Assembly: GCA_018389105.1 (NCBI GenBank)
Contig: JACATO010000966.1
Location: 403,501 to 467,500 of the forward strand
Length of the DNA: 64,000 nucleotides
From: Nautilus pompilius
Lineage: Eukaryota; Mollusca; Cephalopoda; Nautilida; Nautilidae
Reading direction: 5' to 3'
The first letter of the stretch is position 1, and every line of letters begins with the position of its first letter. A program made the translations under genes and the position numbers. The notes below the pieces were generated by a model. That model was given only the letters and a program-made list of their open reading frames with translations, searched no databases and was not told the origin of the DNA. Below are positions 50,101 through 58,553 of this stretch, piece by piece.

Positions 50101-53100
50101 AGATTTTGGTTTGGGTAAACCAGCTTGTATTTAAGCATCTATGCTGTGCTTTAGCAAAAATATTTATCCAGTTTCTAAATATTATATCAGATAACACACT
50201 AACATATAAATAAATTCATTTCAACTATCATTAATTGACAAGTATATCAGTGAAGTACAATGTACAGTACTGGCATTTAAGATTAATAACTTACAGTACA
50301 TTTAAGCAACCAATGTGTACAAATATACAGTGAAATCACATAAGCAAACAGATTATTTCGTAAGACTCAAATGTACCATTCCTGTCACATAAGCAAATAA
50401 TTGCAAGTTATACAAACAAGTCAGAAACAGGTGGTTCATAGAAACTGATGAACTTTGAAAGGAAGCAGATAAATGGGCAATGGGACATTGGTATAAGCTA
50501 GTAAGAAATCTATGTACTGGATATTCCACTCAACTGCTAACATGGTGATTGTCCAGTTGAAGGAAAGCTATAAAACAACAATCCATGAGTTTCCCAGATT
50601 CCCAAACCAAAAGAAGGGGCAAACTCCTCTATGAAGAGGAGCATGGAAACCACAACAATTGGGAAAATGTAGCAAAAGTGCAGGCATCCACAAGAACCAT
50701 TGCATTATTTCCACAATATGGAGCACAAATGAAGAGTGACGAAATGCAAACCACTTCTCATCCCATGCAATATCATTCGTCAACTACAATGGGTAATGCG
50801 AATAGTAGCATGCCCTTTTGCCTTTTAAGATAGTAATATTATTCTGCTAAGTCCACATTTTCACTTTCACAGTTCTCAGACAATGACCATGTAAGAGTAT
50901 AGTGCCAACCAATATAGAAATTTTCACTGTCACATCTGCAAGCCATGACAAAACGTGGCAGTCTATGCTATGGTGTAGGGTGTGATTTGGGTTACTGGAG
51001 GGTCACAACTGATGCCTGCAAAGGAACTATAATTGCAGCACAATACATTAACATTCTCCAAGATGATCTGCCAGTCTATATCAATTATCATGGTCAGTAT
51101 TTTTGGAAGATGGTTCCCTGCCTCACAATGTTTGTTAAATACGGAAAGAGAGTCACAGTAGCATAACCCTACCGTGGTCTGGCCAGTCACAACTGATCAT
51201 TGCAGAAGTATCCCTAATACAGATTCTATGCCAATGGGATATAATCAACAGACCAGGATTGCTGATCTCAGATACAGTGTCAGCATGTTGTTGCCTTACA
51301 TAAGGAAAAGGGCTGCAATACAAAGTGGTAGCTCTGCTTATATTTAACCAGTGCTATGTATGATTGCAGAATAAATAGGTATTCTTTCAAACTTGGATGT
51401 CTATGTACATAATTCAAGTTTCTATATTATATAAAAACATGATAACATAGTGAAAATAGGTTTTAGCAAGAATGATTTGACATTAAATCCTACAATAAAG
51501 TTTCTGTCCAGTTTGCTGAATCTGACCATAATATCCTATTACTGAAATTATTTGAGATCTACATAAAATTATGTGATCAAAATAAGTACTAAATTTATAT
51601 TTAAATAGCTCATGATTGAGAGGGGTTACATTTGTAGTTTATAAAGTGAAGAGGATTAGTTTATACCAAAAACTGTCATTTTTACATCTTGTCAAATCTA
51701 GAATAATGTGTTCCTGTATATAATAGAGCTAATTACAACCACAAATATCCTTGAACTTTATGTACATCTTCAATCTGGTTAAAATAGCAAGGAGTTGTAT
51801 ATGATAAGACTGTCTTATCAGATAAACACAAATTACATAAGGTTTTCCTTTTTTCACTGTTCATTCAGTAATGTGGATAAATTCAGTCATGACAAATTGC
51901 CTGAAGCAATGCATAATAATAAAATAAAATTGAATAAGCCAATTCTATTAAGTAAAGAAAAAAAAACTGTACAATAAGGATTCAGTCAAAACAGATAACT
52001 TAAAAGAAAAGTCTCTAAATATTTGTATATTTATATCACTGTAAACAAAGCTCAGTGTGTGATGTTTTACTTCATTTGGATACCATTATAGTTCAGATTA
52101 TGATAGCAATAAAGTAATGAGCCAGGAAATCAAAAGAAAATATATATTTATTTGATAGACTGAATACTTTGAAAAACAGAGAAAGATAAAAGTAATGCAC
52201 AGTTGTTCAGTTATTTTTAAATACTAGCTTTAATGTTGGCTTCTTTCCCTCCTGATGGAATAATTAAAAATTTTTTTACTTGTACTAAGTGCAGTGCCAC
52301 GGTTGTTTGCTAGGAAGCACTGCCAACTCTGCCTCACATGGGGCCTGGCATTTCAAACTGACAGAGAAAACTCTACTAGAATTCTTCGTTTTTTAGAAGT
52401 GGAAGGAAACCAGAGTGTTTGGCAGAACCATGCAGTGGCTGGCTGGCTGGCTGGCTGGCTAGTAAAGATGAGTGAAAAAAAAAAAAAAAAAACCATCCTA
52501 GGGAGATATGCCAAAACAAGTTAGTCCCACGCAGGAACTGAACTTGGGCCCTCAACCTTAGCAGTCCAGTCATCTACAACTGAACCAATGCACCACCAGA
52601 TAGGATGATGGATAGACACCTGCTTATAGATAAAATGATGAGCTAGGTGGTTTTTCCTGATAATAGAAAATGAATGTTTTATCAACGTTCTGCATTTACA
52701 ATAGAACAAATAGTAAAATATGACAACCATGAGTAAATTAATGTAAAAAGAAACTATTTCTAAAAAAAAAATGATAATAAAATAATGAATACTATGTAGT
52801 AAATAAAAGCTAATAAAGAAACTGACCCCAAAATCTCATGTTAACTCCACAAGTCTTGATAGCTGGCAGCTATAGAAATTGTGGACAACAGCTTGTAAAT
52901 TACGACATAGCACGCCTTTAACTTAGCAGGATAATAACATCAGGTGTCTCAGCTATCTGACATTGTGTTTTTATTTTCAAATGGTTTTTCAGATAAATCC
53001 TTATGTTGAGATTTTATTTTTGTTTATTAAGAAAGTACTTGGAGACACTTGCTTAGCAATACAGGTGGCTGACACAGCAGTCTATCCCTTGAAAGTGAGC

Positions 53101-53864
53101 ATCCAACCAGAACTTGAGCTGTTTTGTTTGGTGGATACTAGAAATTCCTGTTCTGTTTTAACAGCCTTGATGAAGCTACAATTAGAATTTAACCTCCAGC
53201 CTCAAGAAAGTCTCTTCCCCAACCCACTGGGAAGATAGCAGAATGAATACTGTATGACCAGTGGTTCCTAGCAAATATTATACAAGCAAAAATTATTAAA
53301 ACTGTTAATATGCTATTTGTATTTATTTACTATAGAAGCATTATGAAAAGAACAATACAAACGGTTGACGGTTTGTATCACTTTGCGTCCACACTATTTC
53401 TCTTTTAAAAAATTATAGAAACTAAAACATTTTCTATGCTATGGGGTAAGAATGAAAGACAAAATAAAAAAACCATTTAAACCTACCATTACAAAGAAAG
53501 CACTAACATCAAGCAGTAGTAAAAAATAACTTAATTTTAAAACATTTGTTCCCAGGAGTGCTAGTAATGGTACCTTTCAATTTTGATACTCTAATATGGA
53601 TATTTTCTGCAAAATTGTTTGAAATTCAGTTTCCATAATAAACTGTCTTTGTATTGATAGTTTCAGAAATTTATTGTTTGGATTGTACAGGCATTATTCA
53701 CTGTCTTGCCGTGTTTTATGTCTTTTTTTAAAAATGTGAAAAAAAATTATGACAGAAGCACAAAAACGTGTAGTCTCCAATTCTGTTTAATGCTAAAATT
53801 TAAACATTGACTGCCTGAAGAGTTTACAAATATTATGTTACTGATATATATATATATATGTGTA

Positions 53865-53910
<46 letters not shown>

Positions 53911-56900
53911 CAAATGATTTTCTTTACATTCTAATGGATAGCTCTAGATGGCTCTGCTTTTCTTATTTTTGGTCTAAATAGTTATTATTAAAACATTTAG
54001 TTTTAAGACAAATATTGAAATTTCAACCAGACCTTACCCTGACTAGGTTGAACTACTATGGAATCTTTGTTCATATTATATATTTTCTCTACTTTTCCAT
54101 TTAATTAATTTTTTTTGGACATTCCACTGTCAAACGGCTTGTTCTAAAAAGATGTCGTGTGTAAATGAAAGTGCTCATTAATTTTTAATCAACTATGAAT
54201 TTTTTTTTTTGCAGAAACTTTTAAACTTTGTTGTTGTTTTTAGCTAACATTCATACAGCTCTAATCTCAAAGTGCCTTCTAGAAATTCTGTCATTTAAGC
54301 ACCAAATAATCAAGAACAATAATTTATCAAGTAATTTTGATGCTTTTCCTTGATTGCTGCTCACAAATGGAAACTCATTTTACAAGGATTTCTAATCCCA
54401 ATGCTAAGTACACTTTTCAAAACATTCGGTGGACAAGTTTGATGGCATAATGAATTGGTGTAGCATTCAAAGATGATATTAATTTTAAATTACAAGTGAT
54501 TTCGTGGAGGCATGCAGCCGATTATTTCAGTATTAACCACACTTAACACAGGGTGCTATAGATGAGTCAGAGAACATGCAAATACATAATCATGAATTTC
54601 CTCTCTGAAAGAAGAATGAGCTTCAGTCAATCATAAATTAAATAAGCTAAGCACAAAATATGGCTAGTAGAAAATCTATGAGACAAAAGGTAGTTGTTCA
54701 AATTAATTCTTGGAGACAGCTATTTTGTAGTAAAGCAGATCATAATGGCAAGAATATAAAGAAAGATCTAAATAAATAAATCATAATTTATTCTCAAAAT
54801 AGTTCATAATCATATTGAAACAAAATCATAATTAAAGTTTACAGTGAAGTATCCAAGAGCAAATGGATGATTAGTTTAAGATAAAATTAATTTAAAAAAA
54901 AGTTTTAATGCATTAGGTAAACAAAAAAATTTTTCATATTAGCTAATTTTATGAAAAACCTCAAAGATCACTGAATTTTACAATTTAGATGGCAATCTTC
55001 TAGCTTATCATTTGGACAAAGACATATTCTATTTTATAATATACCCAGTTTTATAATAAGGCTAAAACTAAAGCATCTGACATTTCCTTTCTTTCAAAAG
55101 ATATTTTCAGAAAATTTGAAATTCAATCATACTGTTTCATTTATGTATGGAAACAGACCACAAGAAACCACCATATTACTAGAAAATAAATTCTATTAAA
55201 AAATGTTCAAAACAGATTTTGCAATAATTAATGCAAAAGCAAAATCAATCAGTTCATTCACCAATATGTCCCATGATGCATGAGAGGTTGTATAATTTCA
55301 GAACATAGTCTGTTGACATCTGCATGTCTAAGTGATTTAACATGATAGTGATCTGGAACTTCTGGAAATACCTGCCAAACTTTCATTAATCTGAATGGAT
55401 GACAGTAGATAATATTTATTAAAAACAGACTATATAGTGCACTTTTTTTTATTTACTTCTTTCTGTTTACTATTTTCCAGCATGAAGTATCATTAAAGCA
55501 ATTTCCCAAAAAAAAATTTTTATTTTCCAAAATCCCCAACAAAAATTCAGCACTAAGTAATAAATTAAAAAGTAAAAAGCAGCACACACACACACACACA
55601 CACACCCACAAAAAAATTACTAAAGGTTTCAAAGTTTAAATGATCTATTTAAATTTTGATTAAATTTTTTAATTTAAGCAACAATAAACATTTTTCAAAT
55701 TTGTGACCTCAAAATAAGTGCACATTTTCTAAATTCAATTAGTACTCTTCAAATAGTTAAGTGAGGCACTATCATACTTCTGAATTAATGTATTTTCAAA
55801 TATAAAATTTTTTACATTATATTTACTATTAAGTTACCATTTATCTGATTTATCCAGATTTTAATAAAATGTAAGTTTATTTTTGTGGGATCTCTTCATA
55901 TACCTATTTACTGAATCTAATTGGTTAATGGATTAAAACTCGAGAAAATAAGCCTAAAAAGCATATATACACTAAAGTTCTGAAATCATGTTTCATCCCA
56001 GCAAAAAAGGTGATTTAAACTGTAGAATCAACGAGGATTATCACCTTTTCAAAAGAAAGGAAAAAAAGAAGTATTTTGTGTGTTTCAAAAACATGCGATG
56101 GAAAATATAGCAGTCCTCAATTTTGTGGAATGCTGTTAGCGCTGCTACATAATGTAGAAAATGGTATCTTACTGTATACAGAACTTTTGGCAGGTAAAGG
56201 AAGAAACCAGAGATCTAATCATACTAAAAGTCACTCTAGCCAGTTGTTAAAAGGTTAAGTTTTTTTTTTTATAGATACAAAGTACCATTCTCATTAAACT
56301 AAACAAAGCCATTTCTCTGCTCAATAGCCTACTTAGTAGTCACTGCTTTCAAAATGAATAAACTTTGAAATAATAACAACTTTTATGATTTCGTCCTAGA
56401 ATCAGTAGCAGCAGCAAAATTACACTGATGTTGTTCTTTTGAAGCAATCCACATTCTGAAGCATTGTCAGTGGTGCTGTATTTGATAAACAAAAGCCCTT
56501 TTGACAGATCTATTATGGCCTGTATTTTAAGCTAGTAATGGACAGGAAAAAGCCCCTTTTTTCTTTCTTTTTTTTGTTAAGTTTCCTAAAAATACTTTCC
56601 ACTTTAGAGAGAAAGCATGCAAAATTTGCTGAAATTGTTTTAATTGATTATATCTAGTTTTCCACTATTGAATGATCTTCAGGTAAGGTTTAAATTTACA
56701 GGTTTAGTTCCCAGGTGGGGCAAAAGCTTAGGAAAGTTTCCTTACTCCAAATGCTTCTGTTTACCTAGCAGTAGGTAGGTAGCTGGTTGTTAGCTTATTG
56801 ATGGACCGCCCTCAGCAGCAATGGCTCTGCTAGTGTTGGTGGTAAGCTGCTGTCTTCTTGGATGTTCCTTGATACCTGGTCACAATACCTAAAAGTGTGA

Positions 56901-58553
56901 TTGCTGTGTGGTAGCAGCTGCTCCACTATAAACAGATTCATACACCAAAGCAGTTGCATGTAATATGTAAACGGCCATCTTTGGCTAAGGAAGGCAATCA
57001 TCATCATCATTATTAGTAGTAGTAAGCTAAACTATCGAAAAATTATTCATTCACTTTTCGGTTTCATAATTTTTTTTTTTAAATCCAAAAAACTAAACTG
57101 TAAGAGCTCAGGTATAAATGTATTTATAAATTAAAGCATAAATGTACAATAAGGCCAAGTTAGAGTTAAACAATACAGGTGGAGCAGTAAAAATAATCCC
57201 CACACAGCTATAGTTAAACTTCAGAACTGTGAAAGTGTAATCTGATACAGATAATCTTGACTTTTTGGACAACTACAGGAAGCAAAAACTGTACAACCAA
57301 TTTTAGACAAAAAGACTAGAAAGTACATATTTATTTATTTTCTTTTAATAATAATAAAAAAAAACAGCTTTAGAATTTTAACAACAACAATGACGACTAA
57401 ATTTCTAATTTTAAACTAAGTTGTGTCAGGAGTACAACTAATCCTAGAATGTGACAGCTAATTATTTAGTAAGCTTGAAACATGTTGCACTAGTGAAAAA
57501 ATGAAAATGACTTTCATAATTACTATCATTTACAATTCAAACATGATAACACACACATATACATATTAAAAAAAGAACAAACCATCATGACAACTTTTCA
57601 GGTTGTTGAAAGCTATCAAAATGAAAGGATTGGTTTAAAACATAAAAGATAATGTACACAAAGGACTTATTAGATAAGAGCACAAAAGTGATCTCATAGC
57701 CATGTTAAAATGAACTAAAGTCCTAAGTACCTTTGAAATCAAGCATGCTAAAGATGAGACTTATAACATACCAAAAAATGTTTGCTTTTCTCTCTTCGGT
57801 GTTCAGAGTTAAAGCACACACTGTGGCAATATTAAACAAACAAGAATTGGTACCCAAAACTGAACAGAAGAACAGCAGTAGAAAACCTTTAGTCCTTGGT
57901 CAAAAAAAAAGAAAAAAAAAGTTCTTTTTTTACTTGCCATCTTTAATTTGTTTTCATTTGTCTTTTTGTCTATGTTTTTCCTTGTAATTGCTTACACCTG
58001 TAATGCTGTGATGGGCACTTCATCCTGAGTACACAAACTAAGGCAGCCACTGAGTATTAAGGGCATATTTTTTATGGTCCCACTGGTGGTCATAAGATTG
58101 AGGGTTCATTGTATAAATCTTTGAAAATGTCAGAACACCTATTACCATTCTTGATGTTATTGTATATCGTCTTACAATACTTTTTAACCATATAAACAAG
58201 AAATACATTTACAACTGTTAGTGAATAGAACTTTTATTTTGCTATATTTCTATTTTAAAATGAAAATAAATATATTATTTCTTTTAGATTAATTGTTTTT
58301 AAAATTGAATAAAATGAAGTAGTAAAAAATTTGTTTTTTCATAAACAATCATATACATAAGACATATCTGTCACTTAATAAATAAATATTTATGCATATA
58401 ACTGAGTTTGTTAGAGAGAGAAATAAAAGACTAACAAGTGTTTAGTTTTGACAATAAGCTAGTTACTTACAACTAAAAATTCTTTTTTGTCCACCATCTG
58501 GTTTCCATCAGCATCAAACATGTTGAAAGCAATTCTGAATCCCGAGTGAGGTT
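22056..58553 (-). CDS. MICU3: MICU3-type mitochondrial calcium uptake regulator (EF-hand), 5' end outside window
   Basis: Minus-strand exons, in coding order: 58553-58471, 43774-43691, 43110-43067, 39721-39644, 39061-39004 (uncertain start), 37411-37317, 32009-31832, 29869-29761, 24505-24348 and a candidate last exon 22067-22056. Seen: EF-hand 1 [12 protein letters not shown], core [51 protein letters not shown], and EF-hand 2 [12 protein letters not shown] followed by [15 protein letters not shown]. These match MICU3 better than MICU1 or MICU2 (DTTLLxHFFG, ENLQxEVxExEF, ISEEDFAxILLRYT, PHLVNTVF). MICU proteins sit in the mitochondrial intermembrane space and gate the MCU calcium channel as heterodimers with MICU1; MICU3 is the activating paralogue in vertebrates. 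Both EF loops keep D1, D3, D/N5 and E12, so Ca2+ binding looks intact. The exons for the targeting sequence and the block before EF-hand 1 were not found up to 64000. Confidence 0.92.
22068..24347 (-). other. MICU3 terminal intron (proposed)
   Basis: AT-rich, with no recognised gene or mobile element. A minus-strand candidate acceptor and donor lie near 22440-22510 but contain a stop in the required frame. Confidence 0.4.
24348..24505 (-). CDS. MICU3: MICU3 exon with EF-hand 2
   Basis: 158 nt. Acceptor atttgtattcag and donor GTAAGT. Encodes [20 protein letters not shown], then [19 protein letters not shown] and [16 protein letters not shown] loop 2, [12 protein letters not shown], keeps the ligands at 1, 3, 5 and 12. 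If the donor were not used, the protein would end five residues later (VSRF, stop). Phase 1 in, phase 0 out. Confidence 0.95.
26190..26500 (-). pseudogene. possible Tc1-like transposase relic
   Basis: The minus strand reads a [18 protein letters not shown]-like string resembling Tc1 SVMVWGAISSSG, followed by several stops. The match is short and heavily decayed. Confidence 0.3.
29447..29665 (-). pseudogene. Tc1-like transposase C-terminal relic
   Basis: A 72-codon minus-strand frame reads [20 protein letters not shown], then [20 protein letters not shown] and SYIDNLHLL. This is the Tc1 tail (SPDLNPIEHVW....[10 protein letters not shown]...WNNIP..YI..L). The SPDLNPIE part is eroded and nothing upstream is intact. 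Confidence 0.8.
29761..29869 (-). CDS. MICU3: MICU3 exon
   Basis: 109 nt. Acceptor ttaattttag and donor GTAAGG. Encodes [17 protein letters not shown], then [19 protein letters not shown], matching family F..F.QFLNNL.DF.IA..MY. Leaves one G (phase 1), completed by AG of the next exon. Confidence 0.95.
30184..30199. promoter_or_regulatory. perfect 16-bp palindrome matching RFX X-box
   Basis: GGTTACCATGGTAACC is its own reverse complement and contains GTTACCATGGTAAC, a full match to the two-half-site X-box (GTTNCCATGGNAAC) bound by RFX factors. It lies in the MICU3 intron upstream (minus strand) of the exon at 29869. Binding is inference from motif only. Confidence 0.35.
31832..32009 (-). CDS. 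MICU3: MICU3 exon
   Basis: 178 nt. Acceptor tttctttttag and donor GTATAT. Encodes [20 protein letters not shown], then [15 protein letters not shown], ending [10 protein letters not shown] clear MICU3 match ([25 protein letters not shown]). Phase 2 in, phase 0 out. Confidence 0.95.
32354..32741. mobile_element. non-autonomous hAT-like element, 388 bp
   Basis: The left end CAGTGGTTTCCAAATGGGGT and the reverse complement of the right end (CAGAAGTTCCCAGTC) resemble the imperfect CAGTGGTTCCCAA ends of hAT/Charlie-type elements. A GGGGTCACAAGAA motif is repeated inside near both ends (about 32370 and 32676). The 8-bp duplication is not clean. No transposase sequence is present. Confidence 0.5.
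37157..37197. repeat. poly-A followed by (AT)n
   Basis: About 19 A followed by about 11 AT units. It could be the 3' tail of a decayed retroposon, but no body is recognisable. Confidence 0.8.
37317..37411 (-). CDS. MICU3: MICU3 exon with [10 protein letters not shown] core
   Basis: 95 nt. Acceptor gattttgatag and donor GTGAGA. Encodes [18 protein letters not shown] and then [13 protein letters not shown] plus AG, matching family DTTLLxHFFGxKG.....F.DF.RF. Phase 0 in, phase 2 out. Confidence 0.9.
38405..38640 (-). repeat. tRNA-derived SINE (family A), minus orientation
   Basis: Reading the minus strand from 38640: an A-box-like TGGTCCAGTAGTAGACTG, then a B-box-like GTTCAATTCTTGC about 35 bp on, then GGGGCTGACTATTTGGCATA and a body running to about 38405. 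Head and body both align with the copy at 52285-52596. Confidence 0.75.
39004..39061 (-). CDS. MICU3: possible MICU3 linker exon, 5' border uncertain
   Basis: Good donor CAG|GTGTAT. Reading back from it, the frame that joins in phase 0 to the [10 protein letters not shown] exon encodes [19 protein letters not shown]. The acceptor compatible with phase 2 is the AAAAG before 39061, which has a poor pyrimidine tract. A better acceptor (tgttttacaaag before 39129) opens a different frame, [19 protein letters not shown] and onwards, that hits a stop before the donor. The true exon borders are unresolved. Confidence 0.4.
39644..39721 (-). CDS. MICU3: probable MICU3 linker exon (symmetric, 78 nt)
   Basis: 78 nt. 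Acceptor gatttttatgag and donor GTAATC. Only one frame is open; it is entered in phase 2 and left in phase 2, so it fits directly after the 43067-43110 exon. Encodes [17 protein letters not shown] and then TANDINMQ. No family match is recognised in this segment. Confidence 0.5.
40090..40121 (+). repeat. 32-bp direct repeat, copy 1
   Basis: Begins CAATTTGGCTCACTTATGCT and is identical over 32 bp to 41326-41357, 1236 bp away. Flanks do not match. Origin unknown. Confidence 0.85.
41326..41357 (+). repeat. 32-bp direct repeat, copy 2
   Basis: Identical to 40090-40121 across all 32 bp; sequence outside the repeat diverges at once. Confidence 0.85.
43067..43110 (-). CDS. MICU3: probable MICU3 linker exon
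   Basis: 44 nt with a strong acceptor (aacatttttag) and perfect donor GTAAGT. Encodes [14 protein letters not shown] and ends in phase 2. It has no clear match to vertebrate MICU3, whose linker is poorly conserved; support is splice sites plus compatible phase (0 in, 2 out). Confidence 0.55.
43691..43774 (-). CDS. MICU3: MICU3 exon after EF-hand 1
   Basis: 84 nt, phase 0 to 0. Acceptor gcttgcag and donor GTATGT. Starts LERIFSAQ, matching the vertebrate EFLVLQEIF junction, then becomes a Gln/Thr/Ser-rich linker. Separated from the EF-hand 1 exon by a 14.7-kb intron. Confidence 0.8.
44077..44128. repeat. (TG)n(AG)n compound microsatellite
   Basis: About 15 TG units, a short CATG break, then about nine AG units. 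Confidence 0.9.
44915..44934. repeat. (GGGA)n microsatellite
   Basis: About four to five GGGA units on the plus strand. Confidence 0.75.
47122..49318 (+). mobile_element. Tigger/pogo-type DNA transposon, full length but inactive
   Basis: The left end CAGTAAACTCACAGATGTCC and the reverse complement of the right end CAGCAAACTCCCAGATTTCC match at 24 of 30 positions over the first 30 bp. TA flanks both ends (47120-47121, 49319-49320), the pogo/Tigger target duplication. At 2197 bp it is near the usual size of the group, so little has been lost by deletion. The inside codes on the plus strand for a broken CENP-B-like transposase. Confidence 0.85.
47420..48980 (+). pseudogene. Tigger/TIGD-like transposase pseudogene
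   Basis: Pieces in order: [12 protein letters not shown] (HTH start), [40 protein letters not shown] with [13 protein letters not shown] (CENP-B-type HTH), IYNADEIWL (first DDE Asp), [11 protein letters not shown] (second Asp) and [18 protein letters not shown] (the MDQGVI segment). The longest intact part is 47516-47851; later parts shift frame and contain stops, so no functional protein can be made. The order fits the pogo/Tigger superfamily, source of TIGD and jerky-type genes. Confidence 0.85.
49700..49912 (-). repeat. SINE family A, body fragment
   Basis: The segment around 49866-49910, (C)TAGAACTCTTCATTTGTAAA and onwards, aligns with the body of the SINE at 52285-52596 (tctactagaattcttcg), and the sequence to its left aligns more loosely. 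The tRNA-like head is missing. Confidence 0.45.
50940..51340 (+). pseudogene. Tc1-like transposase relic
   Basis: Reads [19 protein letters not shown], then [20 protein letters not shown] and [11 protein letters not shown], resembling Tc1 SVMVWGCI...G.L....G..NA..YI.IL...L and the following strand. The DN of the second catalytic motif is not preserved. The region to its left (50570-50830) may belong to it but is unrecognised. Confidence 0.55.
52285..52596 (-). repeat. tRNA-derived SINE (family A), longest copy
   Basis: Minus-strand head: TGGTTCAGTTGTAGATGACT (A-box-like), then AGTTCAGTTCCTGC (B-box-like), then CTTGTTTTGGCATATCTCCC, matching the same points of the 38405-38640 copy. A T18 run and a (GGCT)n expansion (52436-52460) interrupt it before the body segment shared with 49700-49912. 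Confidence 0.75.
52436..52460. repeat. (TGGC)n microsatellite inside SINE
   Basis: About six TGGC units, followed shortly by an 18-A run (52473-52491). Both lie within the SINE copy and are absent from its relatives in the window. Confidence 0.85.
53844..53910. repeat. (AT)n(TG)n(AG)n compound microsatellite
   Basis: Three consecutive dinucleotide tracts totalling about 67 bp, with the same TG-then-AG order as 44077-44128. Confidence 0.9.
55582..55605. repeat. (CA)n microsatellite
   Basis: About 12 CA units. Confidence 0.9.
58471..58553 (-). CDS. MICU3: MICU3 exon with EF-hand 1
   Basis: 83 nt. Acceptor ttgcttttag and donor GTAAGT. Reads (E)[20 protein letters not shown] and then DKKEFLV. 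The EF loop [12 protein letters not shown] has all canonical Ca2+ ligands (D1, D3, N5, D9, E12). Needs one G from an upstream exon that is outside the window. Confidence 0.93.

Larger units (their letters stand above)
43775..58470 (-). other. MICU3 14.7-kb intron
   Basis: The largest complete intron of the window. It hosts a Tigger-like element, a Tc1 relic, two SINE copies and several microsatellites. Plus-strand open frames at 52963-53238 and 56076-56258 and the minus-strand one at 56795-57010 have no family match. Confidence 0.7.

Noticed and set aside
52963-53238. Plus-strand open frame of 91 codons with fairly balanced composition.
   Set aside because: No recognised domain, no clear splice context and inside a MICU3 intron; could be a retropseudogene but I cannot name a parent.
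56795-57010. Minus-strand open frame of 71 codons in a GC-richer block.
   Set aside because: No family match; possibly an unrecognised repeat.
58060-58120. ACTGGTGGTCATAAGATTGA followed by GGGTTCATTG, similar to a tRNA-like SINE head.
   Set aside because: A- and B-box matches are too weak and no SINE body follows.
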